A DNA stretch of 64,000 nucleotides, taken from Holophagales bacterium (lineage in GTDB: Bacteria > Acidobacteriota > Thermoanaerobaculia > Multivoradales > Multivoraceae). Positions 35,992-42,945 of this stretch are shown in pieces. The notes below the pieces were generated by a model. That model saw only the letters and a list, made by a program, of their open reading frames with translations, did not search any database and had not been told where the DNA came from. The stretch lies in assembly GCA_009837885.1 (NCBI GenBank), contig VXSP01000009.1:23045-87044 (forward strand). Reading direction: 5' to 3'. Made by a program: the position numbers and the translations under genes. The first letter of the stretch is position 1; every line of letters starts with the position of its first letter.

Positions 35992-36929
35992 GCGAGCCTG
36001 CGTCGGGCGTCCTCCCAGATCGCCTCCAGGGCCTGCTCGAAGCTGCGTTTCGGGCGCCATCCCAGGGCGCGCAGGCGGCTGGCGTTGCCACACATCAAGG
36101 GAACGTCCGCGGGTCTCATGCGGTCGGGGTCCTGCCTGATCTCGACCTCCAGGCCGCTGATCCCGATGAGCTGCCGGAGTGCCGCCTCGAGTTCGATCGC
36201 TTCGCCCCGGGCGACGTTGTAGACGCTGCCCGGTTCGCCGCGCTCTACCAGGAGCGCGTAGGCGTTGGCGCCGTCGTCGACGTGGACGAAGTCCCGCCGC
36301 GGGGTCAGGTTGCCGACGTGCAGCACGGGTTCCTCACGGCCCGCTTCGATCGCCGCGAGTTGCGTCGCGAACGAGGGGAGGGCGAAGGTGGCGCCCTGTC
36401 CGGGTCCGATCAGGTTGAAGGAACGGACGACGATGGCGCCCAGGGGAAGGCTCAGCCGTTCGACCGCGGCCTTGGTCAGGGCGTACGGGGAGCCCGGTTC
36501 GAGGCCGCGGTCCTCGCGCGCCGGCAGTTCCGCTTCCGGCACCGCGCCGTAGACCTCGGCGCTCGAGGCCACGACCAGCCGGCACGTGTCGGACAGGGCG
36601 CGCGCAGCGCGGGCGACGTGCTCGGCGCCCTCGACGTTGATCCGGTAGTAGTCGTCGATTCGCCGCCAGGAGTCCGCGACGTCGGACAGGCCGGCCAGGT
36701 GGACGACCGCATCCGGTGCCGCATGCCGGAAGACGCCCTCGACCGCGTCGCGGTCGCGGATGTCAAGGGCGATGCGCTCCACGGGGGCTCGTGCGCCGGC
36801 GCCGTCGTCGTCGCCGGTGAGCATCTCCGGCGCATGGCAGGCGGTGACGGTCGCTCCCCGTGAGACCAGTCGCGGCACCAGACGGCCGCCAACGAACCCC
36901 TCGGCGCCGGTGACGAGGACGCGCGTCAC
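35988..36929 (-). CDS. NAD(P)-dependent nucleotide-sugar reductase (GDP-4-keto-6-deoxymannose reductase-like)
   Basis: 313 aa extended short-chain dehydrogenase. The cofactor motif is VLVTGAEGFVGGRL, then DIRDRDAVEG, VVHLAGLSDV, SSAEVYG, catalytic YALTK, RSFNLIGPGQGATFALP and RRDFVHVDD. GPGQ and the PRRDFVHVDD segment favour the GDP-6-deoxy-4-keto-mannose reductase (RMD) branch, but an epimerase or dehydratase cannot be excluded. GTG start overlaps the rfbD stop (GTGA). Confidence 0.75.
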   Translation of the reverse strand: MTRVLVTGAEGFVGGRLVPRLVSRGATVTACHAPEMLTGDDDGAGARAPVERIALDIRDRDAVEGVFRHAAPDAVVHLAGLSDVADSWRRIDDYYRINVEGAEHVARAARALSDTCRLVVASSAEVYGAVPEAELPAREDRGLEPGSPYALTKAAVERLSLPLGAIVVRSFNLIGPGQGATFALPSFATQLAAIEAGREEPVLHVGNLTPRRDFVHVDDGANAYALLVERGEPGSVYNVARGEAIELEAALRQLIGISGLEVEIRQDPDRMRPADVPLMCGNASRLRALGWRPKRSFEQALEAIWEDARRRLA

Positions 36930-37804
36930 GCCTCTGCCTTGCCCTGTCCCAGCCGCTCGAAGTAGTCGTCGAGACCGGGTCGCCACTCTTCGACCCGCCG
37001 GTTGGTCAGGGACTCGAAGCGCTCCGTGTCGAGCACCGAGTACGCCGGCCGGACCGCGGGACGGGGCAGGTCGGCGGTCGCGATCGGCTCCACCTCGGCG
37101 CTCAGGCCGAGGGCCGCGACGATGTCGACCGCGAAGCCGTGCCAGGAAGTGGCGGGTGTGTTGCAGTAGTGGACGATGCCTGCGGCGCCGGCCGCGTGGA
37201 GGTCGACGAGGGCGCGGGCGAGATAGGGCGCGTAGGTCGGGCAGCCGACCTGGTCGGAGACGACGCGGAGCGACTCACCTCGGCCGAGCCGGCCGGCGAT
37301 CGCGGAGACGAAGTTACGGCCCTCCGGCCCGAATACCCAACTCGTGCGGACCACCAGCCCTCCCGCATCGACCACGGCCTGCTCGGCGCCGAGCTTCGAG
37401 CGTCCGTAGACGGTGGCGGGCGCCGTCGCGTCCTCTTCGCGGTACGGCCGCCGGCCGCGGCCATCGAAGACATAGTCGGTCGAGACGTGGATCAGGCGGC
37501 AATGGCCCGGCAGGGCGGCCGCCAGGCGGGCGGGCGCCCGGCCGTTGATCTCCAGAGCGGCCTCCGGTTCGCTCTCGCAGCCGTCGACGTCGGTGCTGGC
37601 GGCGCAGTTGTAGACGGCCGCGGCGCCGAACCTCACGGCCAGCGCCGCGGTTGCGTCGGTCTTCGTAAGGTCCGCGCGCCGGCGGTCGGCGGCGAGCACA
37701 TCGACGCCGCGCCGGCGGAGCTCGTCGGCGACCTCTCGTCCGAGTTGACCCGCCGCGCCGAGTACCACGGCCCTGGCGCCGGCGCCGGGGGCTTCCGCGG
37801 TCAC
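36926..37804 (-). CDS. rfbD: dTDP-4-dehydrorhamnose reductase RfbD-like
   Basis: 292 aa SDR enzyme, last step of dTDP-L-rhamnose synthesis. It has VVLGAAGQLGREVADEL, YNCAASTDVDGCE, the diagnostic HVSTDYVFDG, catalytic YGRSKLGAE, RTSWVFGP, and RPAYSVLDTERF. The other rhamnose genes (rfbA, B, C) are not in the window. GTG start overlaps the lptD stop. Coupled to a WbbL-like transferase gene ~3.5 kb away on the other strand, which suggests rhamnose in the surface glycan. Confidence 0.85.
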   Translation of the reverse strand: MTAEAPGAGARAVVLGAAGQLGREVADELRRRGVDVLAADRRRADLTKTDATAALAVRFGAAAVYNCAASTDVDGCESEPEAALEINGRAPARLAAALPGHCRLIHVSTDYVFDGRGRRPYREEDATAPATVYGRSKLGAEQAVVDAGGLVVRTSWVFGPEGRNFVSAIAGRLGRGESLRVVSDQVGCPTYAPYLARALVDLHAAGAAGIVHYCNTPATSWHGFAVDIVAALGLSAEVEPIATADLPRPAVRPAYSVLDTERFESLTNRRVEEWRPGLDDYFERLGQGKAEA

Positions 37805-40161
37805 AGCGCTTCGCTCTGGCCGCCGGTGATGTCGAAGAAGGCGCCGACGCTCTTCAGCGTGACGAGCAGCCGGTACTGGGTGTCGCGTCGGAGCGCGGTG
37901 CGGAAATCGGCCACTTCGAACCGCAGGCCGTAGCAGCAGGCTCTGAAGTCGACGACATGACGCTGGATCTGCAGGATCTGCTGTTCGATGTCGTAGCTCA
38001 CCATGCTGTTCACCCGCAGCTTGTTCGGGATCACGTCGAGACCGGTCGAAACCTGGACGTGGTGGCGGCGCGTCCGGTCGAGTTCCGCGTTGCGGCGGAC
38101 CGCCCAGCGCAGGCCGACCGAACCGGTGGCGCCGACGCCCAGCGTCGCGGAAACGCTGGTGGAGGAAACCTGAGAAAAGAGCGTGTCGTAGAGCGCGTCG
38201 AAGCGGAGGCCCGTGCGCCGGGACGGATTGAACCGGAGAAGGGCGCCGATCGGGCCGTTCGGGCTCGTGAGTGAGCGATCCGCGGAGCGCAGCAGGGCCT
38301 TCTCGCTGTCGAGCGAGAAGTCCCGGAAGAACTGGACCGACAGGATCTCGAAGGCGCCGCCCTGCTCGGGATCGGCGGGTTTGGCCAGCAGTCGGTTGTA
38401 GAGACTGACGCGGGCGACGTTGCGGCCGCGGAGGTTGTCGATCTCGTCGAAGAGCGGGATGCGGAGACGGTCGTCAAAGTCCTCGAAGTAGGCGTAGGCC
38501 ACGCGCGGCTCGATGACGTGCTTCATTCGCGAGAAGCGTCCGCCTTCGGCGAGATCGAAGATGCGGGACAATCCGGGGCCGACGATCTCCGCGCGAGCGG
38601 TCGGAACCAGCCGCACCAGATCCTGGCCCCGGAAGTCCGTTGTCGTCATCATCTCTCGCCGTTCCTGAGCGCTGATCAGGCTGTCTCCGTACCAGGTGAG
38701 GTGACCGCCGGCCGTCAGCGACAGCGAGAACCAGCTCGCCAGCGGAATCGGGACGCTGATCTCCGGCTCGAGATGGGCGCGCCCGTAGCGGCCGATGCGT
38801 CGCGCCGACCGGTTCGTGTCGAGGTAGTGCAGCGAGCTCTTCACCTGAAAGTAGAGGGGCGAGCTTCCCAGCCGTGTGGAGCGCAGCTTGTACTCGATCT
38901 CGGGAAGCTGGCGGAGCTGGACCTCGCGGCTGGCCGAAATGAACGTCTTGCGCTGATCGAGCTGGACGTTGAGCGACTGGTTGCCCCAGTTTCGCGAGAT
39001 GAAGGCCGTCGAGTAGAGCTGGCGCAGGCTGTTGCGGTCGACGCGACGTTCGAAGTCGCGGAAGAACTCGAAGTCGGACACGTCCTCGAAGCGGATGACG
39101 CCGCGGAATCCCCCGGGAAGATCCCGCGACTGGTGATTCCAGCGCATGCGCCAGCGGCGCTCGCCGCGCTCCGTATCGTCGATCAGGTAGCCGTCGAACT
39201 CGCCCGCCGTGCCTTCGGTCGGGCGGTAGCGGAACTCGGTGCCCAGGCCCCAGAAGGGCTCCGTGGAGAAGGCCTGGGTACTGCCGCTCGGGGCGCCGGC
39301 ATAGAGGTCCACGTTGAAGGTGGCGTCGTAGCTCCGGTTGATCGCCCAGTAATAGGCGAGACCGAGCGACGGGCCGCGGCGGGTGGAGAAGCCGGGCTTC
39401 GGCGTCAGGAAGCCGCTCACCCTGGAGCTCTGGACCGGCCACAGCATGTAGGGCAGGTAGACGAGCGGCACCTTCCTGGTCCGGAAGGAGACGCCGCGGG
39501 TCTTGGCGTAGCCGTTGGCGTTCACGTCGACGCGCTTCGCGCGGAAGCTCCAGTCCGGCGCTTTGCCGTCGTCCCCGACCTCGCAGGCGGTGAACTGGGC
39601 GTCGAGGATCGTGAAGCGGTCCTCGCTCAGCATGTGGACCGCCGCGCCGGTGAAGAAGAGGTCGGCGCCGATGTTGCCGTCCGCGTCGAAGATCGAGGCC
39701 GTTTCGGCCGACACGTCGAACTCGAGCCGCGAACCCCGCAGCACTTCGTTGCCTCGCATCAGGACGACCGGGCCCTCGGCCTCGAAGCGTTCGTTCGCGT
39801 GGTCGTACACCGCCCGATCGCCGGAGACCTGGTAGTCGCGGAGCCGGATCCAGAACCCGTTCGAGAGCGTGTGCTGCTCCTCGAACGTGCCCTCCATGGC
39901 GCCGGCCCAACCTTCCACCTGTCCGGGACCGGACTCGTCCTCGACCGCGAAGCTGAAGGTGTTGGCGCCGGGAGGCGGTGGCGGTCCGGTATCCGCGGGT
40001 TCCTCCGCCGCGGCTTCGGTCGCGTCGGGGGCGGGTTCTTCGACCGCCGCCGGAGCGTCCTCCGGGGACGCCTCGGCGGCTTCAGGCTCCTGGGCCACGG
40101 CGGCGGCCGTCACGGTCAGGGCCAGCAACACGGCGGCGACCGGCTGGTCAGCGCTAGACAT
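37801..40161 (-). CDS. lptD: LPS-assembly protein LptD
   Basis: 786 aa outer-membrane beta-barrel that inserts lipopolysaccharide into the outer leaflet. A signal peptide (LALTVTAAAVAQ) is followed by an unusual Ala/Pro/Glu/Asp-rich linker to ~70. The periplasmic OstA-type jellyroll follows (DRAVYDHANERFEAEGPVVL), then the LptD barrel with PLVYLPYMLWPVQSSRVSGF, FWGLGTEFRYRPTEG, and many amphipathic strands. It is proof of an LPS-bearing outer membrane. Translation is coupled downstream to two sugar reductases, an unusual operon partner set. Confidence 0.93.
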   Translation of the reverse strand: MSSADQPVAAVLLALTVTAAAVAQEPEAAEASPEDAPAAVEEPAPDATEAAAEEPADTGPPPPPGANTFSFAVEDESGPGQVEGWAGAMEGTFEEQHTLSNGFWIRLRDYQVSGDRAVYDHANERFEAEGPVVLMRGNEVLRGSRLEFDVSAETASIFDADGNIGADLFFTGAAVHMLSEDRFTILDAQFTACEVGDDGKAPDWSFRAKRVDVNANGYAKTRGVSFRTRKVPLVYLPYMLWPVQSSRVSGFLTPKPGFSTRRGPSLGLAYYWAINRSYDATFNVDLYAGAPSGSTQAFSTEPFWGLGTEFRYRPTEGTAGEFDGYLIDDTERGERRWRMRWNHQSRDLPGGFRGVIRFEDVSDFEFFRDFERRVDRNSLRQLYSTAFISRNWGNQSLNVQLDQRKTFISASREVQLRQLPEIEYKLRSTRLGSSPLYFQVKSSLHYLDTNRSARRIGRYGRAHLEPEISVPIPLASWFSLSLTAGGHLTWYGDSLISAQERREMMTTTDFRGQDLVRLVPTARAEIVGPGLSRIFDLAEGGRFSRMKHVIEPRVAYAYFEDFDDRLRIPLFDEIDNLRGRNVARVSLYNRLLAKPADPEQGGAFEILSVQFFRDFSLDSEKALLRSADRSLTSPNGPIGALLRFNPSRRTGLRFDALYDTLFSQVSSTSVSATLGVGATGSVGLRWAVRRNAELDRTRRHHVQVSTGLDVIPNKLRVNSMVSYDIEQQILQIQRHVVDFRACCYGLRFEVADFRTALRRDTQYRLLVTLKSVGAFFDITGGQSEAL

Positions 40162-40276
40162 CTCGGCTATGACTCACCGTCAGGATCGCGATGACGGCTC
40201 TGCCGTCCGGGACGCCCTGTGCATGGTGGTCATGCTAGCAATTGCCGGGCCAACTCGAGGCGTCGGTTCCGGTCGG

Positions 40277-40305
40277 TTGACAGTCCCGCTGGGCCGTTTC
40301 AGAGT
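40277..40305 (+). promoter_or_regulatory. Candidate promoter of ruvX-mltG
   Basis: A perfect -35 box TTGACA (40277-40282) is followed after 17 bases by CAGAGT, a weak -10 ending 10 bases before the ruvX GTG. If used, the transcript would be leaderless or nearly so. Confidence 0.3.
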
Positions 40306-40314
40306 GACCGCACT

Positions 40315-40728
40315 GTGCGTCTTCTCGGCATCGATCTGGGCGAGAAGCGTGTCGGTGTGGCGACGGGGGACTCACAGGTGGGCGTCGCGGTGCCGCACTC
40401 GACGATCCGGCGCACCGGGGACCGGCAGGTGATCGCGGAACTCAGGGCGCTGGCGGCCGATTCCGGGGCCGAGGTGCTCGTCGTTGGCGAGCCGCGGCGG
40501 CTGGACGGCTCCGTGGGGCCGGCGGCCGAGCGTGCTCGCTCCTTCGCCCGGAAGCTGGGCGAGGCCTGCGATCTGCCGGTCCGGACGGTGAACGAATCGC
40601 TGACCTCGGTGGAGGCGGAGCGCCGGCTACGGGCGGTGGGTGTCGATCCGCGGCGGCACCCGGAGCGGGTCGACGCGGTAGCGGCGCAGATCCTCCTCGA
40701 GGAGGAGCTTGGCCGGGAGACCGGATGA
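40315..40728 (+). CDS. ruvX: Putative pre-16S rRNA nuclease YqgF/RuvX
   Basis: 137 aa RNase H-fold protein. The catalytic Asp lies in LLGIDLGEKRVGVATGD, with GEPRRLDGS, VNESLTSVEAERRL and the C-terminal Asp in RVDAVAAQILLEEEL. Family members process the 5' end of 16S rRNA. The GTG at 40315 places the conserved 'ILGID' motif at the very N-terminus as in the family. Overlaps mltG by four bases. Confidence 0.92.
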   Translation: MRLLGIDLGEKRVGVATGDSQVGVAVPHSTIRRTGDRQVIAELRALAADSGAEVLVVGEPRRLDGSVGPAAERARSFARKLGEACDLPVRTVNESLTSVEAERRLRAVGVDPRRHPERVDAVAAQILLEEELGRETG

Positions 40729-41789
40729 AGCGGAGGAAGCCGCCGCGCCGTCGCCGCAGGCGGCGCCTGCTGCCGTGGCTCGCGGCCGGCGCCGTTGCGA
40801 TGCTGGCGGCCCTCGCCGCCGCGGCGGCCGGTCTTGTCGCCTGGGCGGAACGGGAACTCGAACAGCCGCGGGGAACGGAGATCGTCGAGCTGACCATCGA
40901 GCGCGGCGCGCCGATGACCGCGATCCTCGACCAGTTGGCCGCGGCCAACGTCGTCGGCGACCCGCTGCTGGCCCGGCTCCACCTCGACTACCGGCGTCCC
41001 GGCGAGACGCTGCAGGCCGGTGAGTACCGCTTCGCGCAACCGCTGAGCCCGGTGGAGGCGCTCGACCGGGTGATCCGCGGCGAGGTGGTCACCTACCCGG
41101 TGACCGTGATCGAGGGTCTGACCCTGCGCGAAACCGCGGAGAGCCTTGCCGCCGACGGCTTCGGCGAGCTGGATGCGTTCCTTGCGGCGATGTCCTCGCC
41201 GCGGCTCGTCGCGGACCTGGATCCTGCCGCCGAGTCCCTGGAGGGCTACCTGTTTCCCGACACCTACGCTTTCCCGCGAGGCACCGGCGAGGGCGAGATC
41301 GTGGAGGCCATGGTCCGCAACTTCCGCCGTCGCGTCGAGGACCACCTGGACGCCGCGGCCGGCCACGGCCTGGACCTGCGGGGTCTCGTGACGCTGGCGA
41401 GCATCGTCGAGAAGGAAGCGGGCGCGATAGAGGAGCGTCCGCTGGTTTCGGCCGTCTTCCACAACCGGCTGGAGCGCGGCATCGGCCTCTACGCCGATCC
41501 GACGATCATCTACGCGCTGAAGCTGGCCGGCACCTGGGACGGCAACCTGCGCCGCCGTGACCTCGAACTCGACTCGCCCTACAACACGTACGTCCATCCG
41601 GGCCTGCCGCCGGGTCCGATCTGTTCGCCGGGCGAGCACAGCCTGAGCGCCGCGGCGGCGCCCGCCGACGCGCCATACCTCTACTTCGTCAGCCGGAACG
41701 ACGGCACTCACGTCTTCGCGGAGACCCTCGCCGAGCACAACCGGAACGTCGCCCGCTGGCAGGTCCGGTACTGGCGGGAGCGCCGGTAG
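40725..41789 (+). CDS. mltG: Endolytic murein transglycosylase MltG
   Basis: 354 aa inner-membrane lytic transglycosylase that terminates nascent glycan strands. An Arg/Lys-rich cytoplasmic tail (RRKPPRRRRRRRLL) precedes one membrane helix, a LysM-like region, and the YceG domain: YLFPDTYAFPRG, LASIVEKEAGAIEERPLVS with the catalytic Glu, FHNRLERGIGLYADPTIIYA, YNTYVHPGLPPGPI, and FVSRNDGTHVFAETLAEHN. The ruvX-mltG pairing is common. Confidence 0.94.
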   Translation: MKRRKPPRRRRRRRLLPWLAAGAVAMLAALAAAAAGLVAWAERELEQPRGTEIVELTIERGAPMTAILDQLAAANVVGDPLLARLHLDYRRPGETLQAGEYRFAQPLSPVEALDRVIRGEVVTYPVTVIEGLTLRETAESLAADGFGELDAFLAAMSSPRLVADLDPAAESLEGYLFPDTYAFPRGTGEGEIVEAMVRNFRRRVEDHLDAAAGHGLDLRGLVTLASIVEKEAGAIEERPLVSAVFHNRLERGIGLYADPTIIYALKLAGTWDGNLRRRDLELDSPYNTYVHPGLPPGPICSPGEHSLSAAAAPADAPYLYFVSRNDGTHVFAETLAEHNRNVARWQVRYWRERR

Positions 41790-41810
41790 GCGCGGCGCTG
41801 AGGCCGCACA

Positions 41811-41897
41811 CTGGGTGCGCCGGCGTCCCCGCCGGCTTGTGGCCGCGGGTCTTCTGACCCGCGGAGAACACGCGCCGGCCGCAAGGCCGGCTCCGCT
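41811..41897 (+). repeat. Dispersed GC hairpin repeat (intergenic copy)
   Basis: It contains the core GCGCCGGCGTCCCCGCCGGC shared with copies near 55711 and (inverted) 63947. A second hairpin, CCGCGGGTCTTCTGACCCGCGG, follows, then GCCGGCC-GCAA-GGCCGGC shared with 5787-5804. It lies between mltG and the antitoxin gene. The hairpin structure resembles REP-like elements; no transposase is nearby. Confidence 0.7.
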
Positions 41898-41925
41898 ATG
41901 GAGCTGGCGGCAGATTGCCTGGAAG

Positions 41926-42135
41926 TTACTTCTTGGCTTCCTCGGACGGCATAGCCACTTCGCGCCTCTCGGGCTCGATCCGGGTGGACGGGTAGCGGAC
42001 GTAGGTACGCCCGGAAGTCTCCTGGATCTCCCGGTAGTGCTTGAATATGCCCTCTACGGTGTTGCCGTGCTTGGCAGCGAGTCGCTCCCGAATGGCGCGC
42101 ACTTCGGCGACGATGGGGTCGTCGTAGGAAGTCAC
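41926..42135 (-). CDS. Antitoxin-like protein of a PIN toxin pair
   Basis: 69 aa. The sequence DPIVAEVRAIRERLAAKHG followed by IFKHYREIQETSGR resembles small helical antitoxins found beside PIN-domain toxins. The GTG start follows GGAG (about eight bases) and overlaps the end of the decayed toxin frame, as expected for a coupled pair. It appears intact while its toxin is not. Confidence 0.6.
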   Translation of the reverse strand: MTSYDDPIVAEVRAIRERLAAKHGNTVEGIFKHYREIQETSGRTYVRYPSTRIEPERREVAMPSEEAKK

Positions 42136-42382
42136 TGTTCGATCTCCAGGAGTTCTTCGGGTGTGCAGATTAGTGGCGGCCGCGTGCCGCTTCCGGATCG
42201 CCGCCAGCCGCTTCGTCTCGGACGATGTCCGATGCAACAAGGTCGAATCGCCGGGCCGCCGAGCGCCACCACTCCCGCGTGATGTGCTGGTGGGCGAGTG
42301 TCACGATGTCGCGGGACGGCCGCGCTGTCAGGTAGCTGACGACCGTTGTTTCGACGTAGACCTTGGGCTTCGTTGCTGACAT
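42132..42382 (-). pseudogene. PIN-domain toxin remnant with internal deletion
   Basis: The first 70 codons read KPKVYVETTVVSYLTARPSR and DIVRDEAAGGDPEAARGRH, the N-terminal half of a PIN (VapC-like) ribonuclease, then hit a stop at 42170. In the neighbouring frame the sequence directly continues with RPPLICTPEELLEIEQ, the usual C-terminal tail of the same family. The middle (~70 residues with the remaining catalytic acidic residues) is missing and the junction is out of frame, so no active toxin can be made. Original start ATG at 42382 with GAGAAG upstream. Confidence 0.7.
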
Positions 42383-42534
42383 CGGCTTCTCTCGGCGACG
42401 TTACTCGACGATCCCGAACCCTGGTTGCCTTGGGGAAAGGTCGTGCTGTAGAGCGAGGACCACGACGCATGGGGAGCTAGCAACCGGCTGAGCCGGCACA
42501 GCCTGTGCATCCACCGGGCTAAGCTCCATGCCCG

Positions 42535-42945
42535 ATGCACCTGCCCACGCTCAACGCGATTCTGAACGCCACGGCGGCGACGCTGCTGGTGATCGGCTAC
42601 GTGCTGATCCGCCGCGGCAACCGGGAACGGCACAAGCAGGTCATGCTGTCGGCGCTGGGGTGCTCGGCGGCGTTCCTGATCTCCTATCTCTACTACCACT
42701 ACCAGGTCGGTTCGGTTCACTTCGAGGGCGAGGGAACCGTGCGGACGGTCTATCTCGGCATTCTGCTGACCCACACGGTGCTGGCGGCCGCGGTGCCGTT
42801 TCTGGCGATCATCACCGTCGTCCTGGGCCTTCGGGGCCGGTACGAGCTGCACAGAAAGATCGCCCGCGTCACGCTGCCGATCTGGCTCTACGTGTCGGTG
42901 ACCGGGGTCGTCGTGTACTGGATGCTCTACCGCATGTCGTGGTGA
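42535..42945 (+). CDS. DUF420 membrane protein
   Basis: 136 aa with four hydrophobic helices: LNATAATLLVIGYVLIRRG, LSALGCSAAFLISYLYYHYQ, VLAAAVPFLAIITVVLGL, and LPIWLYVSVTGVVVYWMLY. RHKQVMLSA, the His in THTVLAA and RYELHRKIARVTLPIW match the DUF420 family, linked in Gram-positive bacteria to cytochrome oxidase assembly (CtaM). No oxidase genes are nearby. The stop overlaps the next gene. Confidence 0.85.
   Translation: MHLPTLNAILNATAATLLVIGYVLIRRGNRERHKQVMLSALGCSAAFLISYLYYHYQVGSVHFEGEGTVRTVYLGILLTHTVLAAAVPFLAIITVVLGLRGRYELHRKIARVTLPIWLYVSVTGVVVYWMLYRMSW

Noticed and set aside
41926-42240. A longer 104-codon version of the antitoxin
   Set aside because: The extra N-terminal part overlaps the decayed toxin and is Arg/Thr-rich; the GTG at 42135 has a ribosome-binding site and fits the known size of such antitoxins.
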